DNA of 64,000 bases from JAFGPL01 sp963781805 (GCA_963781805.1 CAWAHF010000004.1:5146001-5210000), one strand, 5' to 3'; positions 29,126 through 38,579 are shown, counted from the first letter of the stretch. Notes: generated by a model not told the origin, from the letters alone. Made by a program: numbers and translations.

Positions 29126-29237
29126 CAAAAATGGATACGGATTGCTTAAATAAAATATAATAAGAATAATAATTGTGAAAATTATTCGTTCTAAATACGA
29201 TGAAATTACAATTTAAACATAATAATTATTTAAGCCT

Positions 29238-29474
29238 ATGGAGAAATTCTCTACCAATTATTCTCTTGAAAATAATGAAAGTAGCACAAAACCAGATGAA
29301 CTGAATGAACTTTACACTTTATTAAAGGATGATTCTAAATGTTTTGAAGATGTTTTCAATTACCTGAATAATCTGAAACAGGATGTTAATGAAGAAAAAG
29401 TTCAGAAAATCATCGAATTTGCAAAAAAATACCGTGCATTAATTCAAAATAAAGAGAATGCAGAATTCAGGTAA
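29238..29474 (+). CDS. Small acidic protein downstream of the sigma factor
   Basis: This 78-residue helical, acidic protein (LYTLLKDDSKCFEDVFNYLN, KVQKIIEFAKKYRALIQNK) has no recognised domain, no signal peptide and no membrane helix. It lies between the sigma gene and a strong terminator, so it probably belongs to the same transcript. Its small size, charge and location make it a candidate soluble modulator of the sigma factor, though nothing in the sequence proves this. Confidence 0.7.
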   Translation: MEKFSTNYSLENNESSTKPDELNELYTLLKDDSKCFEDVFNYLNNLKQDVNEEKVQKIIEFAKKYRALIQNKENAEFR

Positions 29475-29491
29475 GAAAAACATTAATTGCT

Positions 29492-29523
29492 AAAAAGCCG
29501 GCTTCATTTAAAGTCGGCTTTTT
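29492..29523 (+). terminator. Terminator of the sigma factor unit
   Basis: AAAAAGCCG and CGGCTTTTT form a nine-base stem that provides its own T-run, 17 bases after the small gene's stop. Confidence 0.85.
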
Positions 29524-29953
29524 GCATAGGATCATCCCGAAGGAAAATAGTATGTGTTTAAGGGAAATTTACATCAAAAAAGAACGTATTCAGTTTTAGT
29601 TTGCTTGATTTTGAAAATGCAATGACGTATTTAAATGATAATGATACGACTTGTAAAAATATACTAAATGTATTATGAAATATAAACAAAGAGTTCCTTA
29701 CTTCAGAATACACAAATTTTTACTAACAAAGACAGGGATTAATTTACGAAATTGATAATTTTCCAATAATTATAAATCCTCTTTCTCTGTCCCTAACTTC
29801 AAATTAAGCATCTTAATTTGTAAAGGATTATCTAAACTTAAAACAATCCTTTTGTTAACTAAACACTACTTAAATTTCCAATGCTAAGTGAAAGTATTTC
29901 TATAAAATCATACTATCATTAATTGCCAAATGATAATATGATTCAGATTTCTT
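29524..29953. other. Intergenic, no supportable gene
   Basis: AT-rich sequence between the terminator and the convergent RRM gene. A short AAATTAAG/CTTAATTT repeat near 29800 is the only structure noted. Confidence 0.4.
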
Positions 29954-30205
29954 TCAATTTGAACTTTTTGGCCTGGCTTCGTTTACAACAATTTTTCTGC
30001 CATCCAATTCTGTTCCATTTAATTTGTCAATGGCTGCTTTAGCATCACCATCGTCGGCCATTTCAACAAAGGCGAAACCTTTGCTTCTTCCACTATACTT
30101 ATCTTTAATAATTTTTACTGAGGTAATTTCTCCATATTCCTCAAAAGCTTGTTTCAGGTCATCCTCGTTTAATTTATAACTTAGGTTTCCTACGTAAATG
30201 TTCAT
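29954..30205 (-). CDS. RRM-type RNA-binding protein
   Basis: This 83-residue protein is a single RNA-recognition motif. It carries RNP2 (IYVGNL, residues 3-8) and RNP1 (KGFAFVEM, near residue 42), with the aromatic residues that stack on RNA bases. The C-terminal tail is short and basic (RPKSSN). Small RRM proteins replace Hfq/CspA-type RNA chaperones in Bacteroidota and regulate gene expression after transcription. The candidate small RNA just upstream is on the same strand, which could be a coincidence or a functional link. Confidence 0.93.
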   Translation of the reverse strand: MNIYVGNLSYKLNEDDLKQAFEEYGEITSVKIIKDKYSGRSKGFAFVEMADDGDAKAAIDKLNGTELDGRKIVVNEARPKSSN

Positions 30206-30510
30206 CTCTAAAAATTTAATTGTTTATAATAAAATAGAAATAGGTGCATATTTCAATTAATAATCGTTAAATATAACCTTTAAAATTACAAATATCTAAA
30301 TAATTTCCAAAAATTCTATAAACATGTAGTTTAGCAGTTTCTTTTAAAAAGTCTGAGGGGTACAATTATCCGATGATGAAAATTTTTTAAATTCTTATAT
30401 TTATTATTGATAATTAGATAAATAAATAAAAAATTTATAAAAAATCAGTTGATACTTTATACCACAAATATTAGAAGCTGATATGAAGAAGCCAAGACAT
30501 AATGAAAATA

Positions 30511-30627
30511 GAAAATCCCGGCTAAAGCCGGGATTTTCTCCCATTAAATCAATTCCCCACTTGAAAATGAAATTTTTACAAAAACCTAAACTAACTAAAC
30601 CCAAAACTATTATCTAAGTATGAAAAT
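30511..30627 (-). ncRNA. Candidate small RNA with intrinsic terminator
   Basis: A 12-base perfect stem (GAAAATCCCGGC/GCCGGGATTTTC, loop TAAA) at 30511-30538 is a strong terminator but is 274 bases away from the galK stop. On the minus strand a TAATTTTG box (30640-30633) with TTGACC 17 bases upstream (30663-30658) would start a transcript near 30627 and give an RNA of about 117 nt. It would contain a pyrimidine-poor stretch with GTTTAGTTAGTTTAGG. No open reading frame in it looks real. It could instead be the galK 3' end. Confidence 0.4.
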
Positions 30628-30632
30628 CAAAT

Positions 30633-30663
30633 CAAAATTACAAAATATTTAAGCTCAGGTCAA
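30633..30663 (-). promoter_or_regulatory. Putative promoter of the candidate small RNA
   Basis: TAATTTTG matches the TAnnTTTG -7 consensus. Upstream TTGACC takes the -33 position with a spacing of 17 bases. Confidence 0.4.
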
Positions 30664-30812
30664 TTTAAAGTCAATGATATAACTTATCAGTTTGCGATGA
30701 TATTTGTCACTAAATAACACAATTAGTTTCCTTTTGGTAAATTTTTGAAAATTTTTGTGAACAGTATGTTAAATTATAAAATGGGCCAGGCAGACTTGAT
30801 ATCAAACACTGC

Positions 30813-31982
30813 TTAAACTAACTCAATTTTTCTTGCTCCCTCTCCAATATCGGCGAGATAAAAATCTGCCTTAAGTCCGGTTTTATCCTTATAATTCTTT
30901 CCTACTTTATTTATGAATTCATCAACAGAATTTTCCTGAAGCAAGCTAACCGTACATCCACCAAATCCTGCACCGGTCATTCTCGATCCAATTACTCCAG
31001 GAATCTTTCTGGCTTCATCAACAAGGGTATCCAGCTCAATTCCGGTTACTTCATAATCATCACGCAGCGAATTATGTGAACCATTCATTAAAGCGCCGAA
31101 TTCAATAAGATTTCCAGCTTTAAGTTCATTCACAGCATCTTTGGTTCTCTTTATTTCTGTAACAACATGTTTAGCGCGTTTTGCCAAAATATCATCAGGA
31201 ATAAATTGCACAAGATGTTGGAATTCTTCATACGTTAGTTCGCCGAGGTTTTTAATTTTCTTTTGGATATTGATATATTCGACAGCTTTTTCACATTCAC
31301 CCCTTCGTTCATTATATTTCGAGTCAGCAAGTCCTCTTCGTTTATTGGTATTGGATATCATTAGCTTAAAACCTTTCATAGTAAATGGAACAAGTTCATA
31401 TTCCAATGTGTCACAATTTAGAAAAATTGCTGAATTTTTTTTGCCCATTGCTGATGCAAATTGATCCATAATGCCGCAATTTACTCCAACAAAAAGATTT
31501 TCTGCCCGCTGTCCAAGTTTAGCAAGTTCAATGCCGATTAGTTGCATATTAAAAATATCATTGATGCCAAATGCAGTAACAACTTCTATCGAAGCAGAAG
31601 AAGATAATCCGGCTCCATTCGGTACATTTCCCGAAAATAACATATCCATCCCCGAAAGTTCGGATCCCATTTTTAAAAATTCATTTACCACTCCCATAGG
31701 GTAATTAATCCAATGATTGTTTTGCTTAACAGGCTTACTATTTAAATCAAAAGTCGACTTGAATGGAAAATTGGTTGAGGCAAGGTTAATCCTGTTATCC
31801 TCATTTTTACGTATTACCAGGTAGGTTCCAAAACTTAGAGCACAAGGAAAAACATAACCACCGTTATAATCTGTGTGCTCACCAATTAGGTTGACACGTC
31901 CCGGTGAAAAATAGATTGCCGGAATAATATGTTCTTTTCCATATAGCCTGAAAAACTCTTTTTGCAATGATTGGATATCCAT
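30813..31982 (-). CDS. galK: Galactokinase
   Basis: This 389-residue GHMP-family kinase phosphorylates galactose to galactose-1-phosphate in the Leloir pathway. It has the galactokinase signature PGRVNLIGEHTDYNGG, the GHMP ATP-binding loop PNGAGLSSSASIE, the catalytic Asp in GVNCGIMDQFASAMG, and the C-terminal RMTGAGFGGCTVSL. Full family length. galT and galE are not adjacent. A good promoter precedes it. Confidence 0.97.
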   Translation of the reverse strand: MDIQSLQKEFFRLYGKEHIIPAIYFSPGRVNLIGEHTDYNGGYVFPCALSFGTYLVIRKNEDNRINLASTNFPFKSTFDLNSKPVKQNNHWINYPMGVVNEFLKMGSELSGMDMLFSGNVPNGAGLSSSASIEVVTAFGINDIFNMQLIGIELAKLGQRAENLFVGVNCGIMDQFASAMGKKNSAIFLNCDTLEYELVPFTMKGFKLMISNTNKRRGLADSKYNERRGECEKAVEYINIQKKIKNLGELTYEEFQHLVQFIPDDILAKRAKHVVTEIKRTKDAVNELKAGNLIEFGALMNGSHNSLRDDYEVTGIELDTLVDEARKIPGVIGSRMTGAGFGGCTVSLLQENSVDEFINKVGKNYKDKTGLKADFYLADIGEGARKIELV

Positions 31983-32017
31983 AATGAAGTATGATTTAAG
32001 TTACTTTTTTAAGTTGA

Positions 32018-32048
32018 CAAATGTATCCAAAAATCTATTCAGGTCAAA
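32018..32048 (-). promoter_or_regulatory. galK promoter
   Basis: On the minus strand TTTG (32048-32045), a 19-base spacer and TACATTTG (32025-32018) form a complete match to the Bacteroidota promoter consensus, 35 bases before the start codon. Confidence 0.7.
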
Positions 32049-32249
32049 TAATTTTGTAGTTATGAATTAATAATTCATCAGAAGTAATTTCACTCATTCG
32101 TTGATCTTACGTTTGGACCAAATAATTTCAGGATCACTTCTCCCGATAAATTGGATAAATCCGTTTAACCAATTTCATCATTAGTATATCTTTGTCAATG
32201 TGGAATGATTCCTAAATATATTTTAAAGTCTAAAATAGCAGGTAAGATT

Positions 32250-32456
32250 ATGGAATGTACTAAAACAAAAAATTTGATTCACTGTAATTGTAGTTATCCA
32301 TGCAACCGAAAAGGAAATTGTTGTGAGTGTGTACATTATCACAGGAAAATGGGAGAGTTGCCAGCCTGTTACTTTCCCGATGATTTTGAAAAAACTTATG
32401 ATAGAAGTATCGAAAGTTTTATATCGTTATACCAGAAAAGAGGTTCATGGTTTTAA
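32250..32456 (+). CDS. DUF6485 Cys-rich small protein
   Basis: This is a 68-residue protein if started at the internal ATG 32250 (MECTKTKN), which matches the usual start of this small family. A 15-codon extension to the ATG at 32205 is unlike it. It holds clustered Cys residues (CNCSYPCNRKGNCCECVHYH, then CYFP), strongly suggesting a metal site such as zinc or Fe-S. The function of the family is unknown. It is not in an obvious operon. Confidence 0.8.
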   Translation: MECTKTKNLIHCNCSYPCNRKGNCCECVHYHRKMGELPACYFPDDFEKTYDRSIESFISLYQKRGSWF

Positions 32457-32754
32457 CATTCCGAAACCATATTTTTTAAACTTCCTAATTTTCGGATATA
32501 TTATGGATTATCAAAATCCAATATTCTACTCCCACGAACTTCTTTTTCATGCAAAATAAATTGCCCTTTTAAATAATCAGCTGAGGTTTGATTACGTTAT
32601 GAAATCTTATGAGTTAACTGAATGTGTTGAAAACTTTCTTTTTATTTCAGTACACGTCAAATTATTTTTATAATTACCTCAGGCAAATTGTAACTCTGGG
32701 AAGCTAATTTCAGTAAAATCAACATTCAGGTAACGGATTAAATGAGCAATTGGT

Positions 32755-35700
32755 ATGAGACGTATTATTTCACTTATTTTATTATATTTTTCAGGTATTG
32801 TAATATTAGGTTCTTTTATAAGGTTTTCACCGGATAACAAAAGACTTTACGGCGAATTTTCCTTTCCTCTTCAGAAAGTTGATCCCCCTTTCGTAAAGTT
32901 CGAAGAAGAGAAATGGGTCGATTCGGTTTTCAATTCATTATCGCAGGAAGAACGCATTGCACAGTTATTTATGATTGATGTTTACCCTAACCGGGATGAA
33001 AATCATTTTCTGGAGGTAGAATCATTGATCAAAAAATATAATTTGGGTGGAGCAATATTTTTTAGATGTTACCCTGAACAATTGGTTAATATTAATAATC
33101 GTCTTCAAAAAGCCGCTAAAACCCCTATGTTAATGGCGCTTGATGCCGAATGGGGGTTGGGTATGAGACTAAACGGAACCCTAAGTTACCCGAAACAAAT
33201 GGCGCTTGGTGCAATACAGGATGACAAGTTATTATACACCATGGGTGTACAGATTGCTCAACAATTAAAAAGGTTGGGAATCCAGGTGAATTTTGCTCCG
33301 GTAGTGGATATCAATAACAATCCGAATAATCCTGTTATTAATATAAGATCATTTGGTGAAGATCGGGCAAGAGTTACCAAAAAAGGTCTTGTATATATGG
33401 CTGGATTACAAGACAATAATGTTCTTGCAGTAGCAAAACATTTTCCAGGACACGGCGATACCGATGCTGATTCTCACCTTGCACTGCCTATAATATCACA
33501 TAACCGGCACAGACTCGACAGTATAGAATTATTTCCATTCAAAGAAATGATAAATGGTGGTGTAGGAGGGATCATGATTGCTCATTTAAATATTCCGGCA
33601 TTGGATTCAACCGAATCTCTTCCATCTACACTTTCTTCGCTTATTGTCGACAGTCTGCTTCAAAAAGAAATGGGATTCAAAGGTCTAATATTCACAGACG
33701 CGATGAATATGGGCGGTATTGCAAAATATTTCAAACCGGTAGATGCAAACATAAAAGCAATTATGGCAGGGAATGATGTCCTATTAATGCCTGACGAAAT
33801 ACAAAAGACTATAATGACTATTTTGAAAGAAGTGCGAAAAGGAGACATTCCTGAGGAACTGATAGATGCTAAATGCAAAAAGATACTGGCTGCCAAGTAC
33901 TGGGCTGGATTGAATAGTTATAAGCCGGTGGAAATTAAAAACCTGGCAAAAGATTTGAACAAACCGGAATACTGGCTGGAAAATCAGAAACTTATTGAAT
34001 CATCTCTTTCGCTTTTGGAAAATCATTCCAATCTAATTCCTTTAAAAAGATTGGATACGTTTAAAATAGCCTCTGTATGCATTGGAGGAAATAAGAATAA
34101 TCCATTTTCTGAAACCCTGGGCAAATATGCATCAATTGATAACTATTATTTACCGAAAGAAGCAGATAGTGAAATACTGAATAAGCTTTATGCGGATTTG
34201 ATGCATTACAATTTAATTATTACAGGAATTTTGGAAACAAATATTAATGCGGGTTCAAATTATGGAATTTCGAATACCACTATTAATTTCATTGATAGTA
34301 TCGTTCAAAAAAATAATGTAATACTAGACATATTTGCAAATCCATATTCACTATCATTTTTCAAAAATTTAAAATCTGCTGTAGGATTGTTGGTTTCATT
34401 CGAAGACGATGAACAAACACAAAGTCTTTCGGCTCAACTTATTTTTGGGGCTATACCTGCAAAGGGATTATTGCCTGTCACTTGTAAGAATTATCAAATG
34501 GGAGATGGTATTTTAACAGAAAACCTGCATAGGTTTAAGTATGCCTTACCCCTCGAAGCAGGTATAAAAGAATATTCTCTTAAGAAAATAGATTCCATCG
34601 CACTGGATGCAATAGCCAAGCGAGCTACTCCGGGTTGTCAAATCCTGGTAGCCAGAAATGGTATTGTCTTCTATCAGAAATCTTTCGGATATCATACCTA
34701 TAAAGGAATCAAAGAGGTGATAAACACCGATCTTTATGATCTGGCATCAGTGACTAAAATAGCTGCTTCGATGCCGGCAATTATGAGACTTGACGATGAG
34801 GACAAGCTGGATATTAATCAGAAAGCCTCTTATTATTTGCCGAATCTCGATACAACTAATAAACAAGATATTACTTTAATTGATATTCTATTTCATCAAT
34901 CACGTCTGAAAGCTTGGATTCCTTTTTATATCAGCACACTTGAACCACTCTATCCGGGACAAAATTTTTCCAGTAATAAATTTTCAGAAAGTTATCCCAT
35001 TAAGATTGCCAACCATTATTATGTAAATAAACATCTTAAATATATTGATGGATATTATAGCAAAACGTATTCCGATAAATATTCGGTTCATGTAGCTGAT
35101 CATCTGTATATGAATAATTCATTACTGGATACAATCTGGAACGATATTGCCAATTCTGAATTGAACGGTACCGAAGGATACAGGTACAGTGATCTTGGAT
35201 TTTACTGGCTATACAGGATTATTGAAAACATAACACACAGAAAATTCGAAAATTATCTTGATTCTACTTTTTATAATACATTAGGGGCATGGTCTATGTG
35301 TTTTAATCCGCTAAACAGATTTGATAAAAATCAGATTGTTCCAACAGAAAATGACCTGATATTTCGCAAACAAATTGTTCACGGATATGTACATGATATG
35401 GGGGCAGCTATGCTGGGAGGAGTGAGCGGTCATGCGGGTCTGTTTTCGAATGCAAACGATCTTGCAAAAATAATGCAAATGTTGCTAAATGGAGGCGAAT
35501 ATGGCGATATCAGATATTTGGATAGTGGAACTGTGGACTATTATACAAAAGGGCAGGATTCAAGAAACCAAAACAGGAGGGGTGTAGGTTTTGATAAACC
35601 AGAACCTGATCCAACCAAGAATGGACCTTCAAGCAAACTGGCATCATCTGAAAGTTATGGACACACAGGCTTTACAGGTACAATGGCCTGGGTCGATCCA

Positions 35701-35829
35701 AATTGTAATTTAGTTTATATATTCTTATCAAACAGAGTATATCCGGATATTTCGAACAATAAGCTACTTGAAATGGACGTACGTACTAAAATTCAGGATG
35801 TCATTTATACTTCCATCATGGATGACTGA
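32755..35829 (+). CDS. GH3 glycosidase fused to beta-lactamase-like serine hydrolase
   Basis: This 1024-residue secreted protein has an N-terminal signal or anchor. A GH3 catalytic domain (about 55-400) has the NagZ-type KHFPGHGDTDADSH loop (His/Asp acid-base) and the nucleophile Asp315 in IFTDAMNMGG. A GH3 C-terminal alpha/beta domain spans about 410-585. A class C beta-lactamase or esterase domain (about 610-1015) has Ser665-V-T-Lys668, YRYSD and HTGFTG motifs. The arrangement is known in Bacteroidota and suggests cell-wall muropeptide processing, with removal of N-acetylglucosamine plus a peptidase- or esterase-like step. Substrates are inferred. Confidence 0.92.
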   Translation: MRRIISLILLYFSGIVILGSFIRFSPDNKRLYGEFSFPLQKVDPPFVKFEEEKWVDSVFNSLSQEERIAQLFMIDVYPNRDENHFLEVESLIKKYNLGGAIFFRCYPEQLVNINNRLQKAAKTPMLMALDAEWGLGMRLNGTLSYPKQMALGAIQDDKLLYTMGVQIAQQLKRLGIQVNFAPVVDINNNPNNPVINIRSFGEDRARVTKKGLVYMAGLQDNNVLAVAKHFPGHGDTDADSHLALPIISHNRHRLDSIELFPFKEMINGGVGGIMIAHLNIPALDSTESLPSTLSSLIVDSLLQKEMGFKGLIFTDAMNMGGIAKYFKPVDANIKAIMAGNDVLLMPDEIQKTIMTILKEVRKGDIPEELIDAKCKKILAAKYWAGLNSYKPVEIKNLAKDLNKPEYWLENQKLIESSLSLLENHSNLIPLKRLDTFKIASVCIGGNKNNPFSETLGKYASIDNYYLPKEADSEILNKLYADLMHYNLIITGILETNINAGSNYGISNTTINFIDSIVQKNNVILDIFANPYSLSFFKNLKSAVGLLVSFEDDEQTQSLSAQLIFGAIPAKGLLPVTCKNYQMGDGILTENLHRFKYALPLEAGIKEYSLKKIDSIALDAIAKRATPGCQILVARNGIVFYQKSFGYHTYKGIKEVINTDLYDLASVTKIAASMPAIMRLDDEDKLDINQKASYYLPNLDTTNKQDITLIDILFHQSRLKAWIPFYISTLEPLYPGQNFSSNKFSESYPIKIANHYYVNKHLKYIDGYYSKTYSDKYSVHVADHLYMNNSLLDTIWNDIANSELNGTEGYRYSDLGFYWLYRIIENITHRKFENYLDSTFYNTLGAWSMCFNPLNRFDKNQIVPTENDLIFRKQIVHGYVHDMGAAMLGGVSGHAGLFSNANDLAKIMQMLLNGGEYGDIRYLDSGTVDYYTKGQDSRNQNRRGVGFDKPEPDPTKNGPSSKLASSESYGHTGFTGTMAWVDPNCNLVYIFLSNRVYPDISNNKLLEMDVRTKIQDVIYTSIMDD

Positions 35830-35885
35830 GCTTTGAGAAAATGATACAAAATCTTAAACTTTATTCACTTTTAACGAATCGAAGC

Positions 35886-36299
35886 TTATTTTGATTCTGA
35901 ACTTTCAGATTTTTCAACAACATCTCCTTTGATAATCAGAGTTGTAGTACCTTCCTCAGTATTTGAACGAACGATAATTGATTTTTGAAAAAATCCAAGA
36001 TTTTTTGCATCATAGGTAACAATTATTTTTCCCGTTTTTCCCGACTTTACAGGTTCTTTGGGATAATCTGCTACCGTACATCCACACTGAGGCTCGACCG
36101 AAGAAATAATAAGAGGTATCATACTTGGATTACTAAATTCAAATGTAGCTGTTACGGGATTGTTGTGTTTAATTTTCCCAAAATCATGTTCAATTTTAAT
36201 CCATGTAATGCTTGAACTTACATATGTTGTAAAATCTTTCTGATTATCAAAAGAGAAAAAGAATAAAACCAAGGTCATTGAAGTCAGTATTTTTACCAT
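35886..36299 (-). CDS. DUF1573 domain protein
   Basis: This 137-residue secreted protein has an N-terminal hydrophobic leader (ILTSMTLVLFFFSF). The DUF1573 immunoglobulin-like domain follows the usual pattern: a HDFGKI strand, then FEFSNPSMIPLIISSVEPQC-GC, then VKSGKTGKIIVTYDAKN. The Cys pair (QCGCT) is conserved in the family. The function of these periplasmic or surface proteins is unsettled. It converges with the GH3 gene and has its own promoter. Confidence 0.9.
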   Translation of the reverse strand: MVKILTSMTLVLFFFSFDNQKDFTTYVSSSITWIKIEHDFGKIKHNNPVTATFEFSNPSMIPLIISSVEPQCGCTVADYPKEPVKSGKTGKIIVTYDAKNLGFFQKSIIVRSNTEEGTTTLIIKGDVVEKSESSESK

Positions 36300-36350
36300 T
36301 CTCTTATATTAATATTTAATTTATAACCTATTCGCAATCAATTTTTGTTC

Positions 36351-36358
36351 CAAAGTTA
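36351..36358 (-). promoter_or_regulatory. -7 element of the DUF1573 gene
   Basis: TAACTTTG on the minus strand matches TAnnTTTG, 52 bases before the start codon. Confidence 0.45.
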
Positions 36359-36548
36359 GAAATTAAGCGTTTATCTAAAATGTTTTTAGTTAAAAATAGC
36401 CAGGCAGGGTTAAAAAATTGATGGTAATTCGATTGGATGGGAAAATTGTTAATAAGTTTTTAAATATGAACAATATATCATAATATTCCGTAATGTATTT
36501 ATATTGAATTAAATGAGCTTAATATTCATTAAAAGCCCTTATAAAAAA

Positions 36549-36564
36549 GATGATGTAAATCATC
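36549..36564. promoter_or_regulatory. Crp/Fnr-type palindrome, site 1
   Basis: GATGATGTAAATCATC contains the TGAT-N4-ATCA core (36551-36562). It lies about 90 bases upstream of the small ORF at 36654 and is one of three such sites around the Crp/Fnr gene at 37821-38504. Confidence 0.55.
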
Positions 36565-36653
36565 ATTAATAGGTAATTTATATCACCAGCGTTTTCTTGA
36601 TTCGAACTTGATTATGAATTAGTTTTATTTCTTCAAAATCTAAAAACGTACCT

Positions 36654-36872
36654 ATGGAAACAATTTTACAAATCCAAACACAAACGCTGGAAAAGAACAT
36701 TTGTCTCTCAGGTGACGAACTGGAGTCTATGGGTGTATTTCCAACAAATTTGCAGTGTTTTACTTATTATCATTACGTGTTATTTCAAAAAGATAATAAG
36801 CGGATTATTTTAAAACCATTGCCTCATAATCTTTACAAAGTTATTCGGGTTTATGATTTTATAAGCGCATAA
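36654..36872 (+). CDS. Uncharacterised 72-residue protein
   Basis: No family is recognised. It has one Cys in the N-terminal half (KNICLSGDELESMG), then an aromatic stretch (CFTYYHYVLFQKDNKR). There is no signal peptide or membrane helix. It begins 90 bases after a TGAT-N4-ATCA site and ends 80 bases before the fRMsr start, so it may share transcription with it. The codon use looks like that of real genes in the region, but confidence is moderate. Confidence 0.6.
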   Translation: METILQIQTQTLEKNICLSGDELESMGVFPTNLQCFTYYHYVLFQKDNKRIILKPLPHNLYKVIRVYDFISA

Positions 36873-36952
36873 AATTTCCTGTAAAGTTTTTCTTGAAAAT
36901 TTTATTGTACTTAAAAATCTTTGCATTTTTGTATAAATGTAAGGATTTTTTT

Positions 36953-37414
36953 ATGTCTGATAAAAATGCAAAATACAAAAGGATACTTTCTCAAATAGAG
37001 GAACTTATAATTGATGAACGTAATCCGTTGGCAAAAATGGCCAGCATAAATGCCATTCTCTATCACAAAATGCAAAATTTTTTTTGGGTTGGATTTTATC
37101 TTCTTTCAGATAACCGTTTAGTAGTAGGACCTTATCAGGGGCCCCTGGCATGTATGGAACTGAAAAAAAATACTGGTGTTTGCTGGGCGGCAATTAACAA
37201 CAAAAAGACGATTTCGGTACCAGATGTGAGCGAGTTCCCGGGACATATCGCATGCGATGCAAGATCAAAATCAGAGATTGCAATTCCTTTAAGAAATAAA
37301 TCAGGTAAAATAATCGGTGTTCTCGATGTAGATAGTGACAGGTTATATAATTTTGATGAAACCGATGTCGTTTTTTTGGAAAAAATAATTACATTAATCG
37401 GGCAGGGTGGTTAA
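36953..37414 (+). CDS. msrC: Free methionine-(R)-sulfoxide reductase (GAF type)
   Basis: This is a 153-residue GAF protein when started at the ATG 36953 (MSDKNAKYKR); a TTG extension to 36893 adds 20 unlikely residues. It aligns by eye with fRMsr: WVGFYLLSDNRLVVGPYQGP, the Cys in LACMEL, the Cys in NTGVCW and the Cys in FPGHIACDARSKSEI. These match the three redox Cys of the family. The enzyme repairs free methionine-R-sulfoxide. It converges with a receiver gene (3-base gap). Confidence 0.9.
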   Translation: MSDKNAKYKRILSQIEELIIDERNPLAKMASINAILYHKMQNFFWVGFYLLSDNRLVVGPYQGPLACMELKKNTGVCWAAINNKKTISVPDVSEFPGHIACDARSKSEIAIPLRNKSGKIIGVLDVDSDRLYNFDETDVVFLEKIITLIGQGG

Positions 37415-37417
37415 CAC

Positions 37418-37789
37418 TTATGCCTTAATAAAACTTTCCAGCATCATGGTTATTTTTTGAATGGAATAAGGTTTGGTAAGAAGCTGGTCGAAACCAACAT
37501 CACGGAAATCATCAAAAAATATTTTTGGATTATGAGCTGTAAGTGCAATTACCGGAGTTTTACATTTCGGAGGTGAAATTTTTTCACGAATATATTTGGT
37601 TGCTTCCAACCCATTCATGACAGGCATTTCAATATCCATAAGTATCAGATCAATATCATCATGTTTCTGAAGAAGTTCAATTGCCACTTTACCGTTTTCT
37701 GCTTCAAAATGTTCATGGCCGAGATCTGAAATAATTTCGGAAAGCAAAAGTCTGTTAGTAAAAATATCATCTGTAATTATTATTTTCAT
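37418..37789 (-). CDS. Stand-alone response-regulator receiver
   Basis: This 123-residue CheY-like domain has the acidic pocket (IITDD), the phosphoacceptor Asp in LILMDIEMPVMNG, the switch Thr in ALTAHN and the Lys in LTKPYS. There is no output domain, so it must act by protein contact. It lies 31 bases downstream of the Crp/Fnr gene on the same strand and is probably co-transcribed with it. Confidence 0.9.
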   Translation of the reverse strand: MKIIITDDIFTNRLLLSEIISDLGHEHFEAENGKVAIELLQKHDDIDLILMDIEMPVMNGLEATKYIREKISPPKCKTPVIALTAHNPKIFFDDFRDVGFDQLLTKPYSIQKITMMLESFIKA

Positions 37790-37820
37790 TGGTTGCGGAT
37801 ATTTATAATATTACATTTAG

Positions 37821-38504
37821 TTAACCTAAGTTGCTTAATGTTTTAATAATCTTCATACTGTTAATTGTAACTTTGGATCCCTCAAGTTGAATGATTTTAT
37901 CATTTTTAAATTCGGCCAGCGTTCTGATAAAACTTTCTTTAGTTGTACCGGCCAATTCGGCTAATTCTCTTCGGGTGAAAGGAAATTCAAATGTATGGTT
38001 GTTGAAAATGGTTTCTGAAAAATAAAGGATAACATCGGCAATGCGCCCAGGTAATTGTTTATGAGACTGACTCATAAGTCTGTCAAAAATATAAATGCCG
38101 TAAGTACTTAAATTGTTAATTATTTTCAGTGCAAATTCCCCATTTTCTTTAATAATTTTTGTGAAAATCCCCAGATCGATGAAACTAATTTCAATAGTCT
38201 CAACGGCTGCTGCAGAATACTGATGCATGTCACTTCCAAAAATAGACATTAGTCCCAAATATTCTCCCGGGGTGGCAATTTTTAGAATTATAAATTTATT
38301 GTTTCTTCCCTCTTTATAAATTTTTACAAATCCGGATTTAATAAACATGATATGGGAAGTGCGTGTATTTTGCCTGAAAATTATTTCTCTCTTATTATAG
38401 ACAACGATATTGCTATTTTTTTGAAAAGTTTCAATTTCCTCTTCAGTCAGTAAATTTCCATAAGGGACAATTGTCTCTTTTTCAATATTTTGACTCAATA
38501 TCAT
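37821..38504 (-). CDS. Crp/Fnr-family transcriptional regulator
   Basis: This 227-residue regulator has an N-terminal cyclic-nucleotide-binding-like domain (about 15-130, with NSNIVVYNKREIIFRQNTRT and PGEYLGLMSIFG) and a C-terminal winged helix with the DNA-recognition segment FTRRELAELAGTTKESFIRT. It lacks the N-terminal Cys cluster of Fnr, so it is not an obvious iron-sulfur oxygen sensor and could bind another ligand. A TGAT-N4-ATCA site lies 76 bases upstream of its start, which suggests autoregulation. A receiver gene follows. Confidence 0.92.
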   Translation of the reverse strand: MILSQNIEKETIVPYGNLLTEEEIETFQKNSNIVVYNKREIIFRQNTRTSHIMFIKSGFVKIYKEGRNNKFIILKIATPGEYLGLMSIFGSDMHQYSAAAVETIEISFIDLGIFTKIIKENGEFALKIINNLSTYGIYIFDRLMSQSHKQLPGRIADVILYFSETIFNNHTFEFPFTRRELAELAGTTKESFIRTLAEFKNDKIIQLEGSKVTINSMKIIKTLSNLG

Positions 38505-38579
38505 TCGTATTTGTAAATGTTTGGTATATTAAATATACTAAAAATTGTTGATTGTTTGAAATAAATTGTAAAAATATGG

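Noticed and set aside
30404..30604. 66-codon minus-strand open frame
   Set aside because: It starts with TTG and reads through the strong terminator stem at 30511-30538, so it is unlikely to be translated as a gene.
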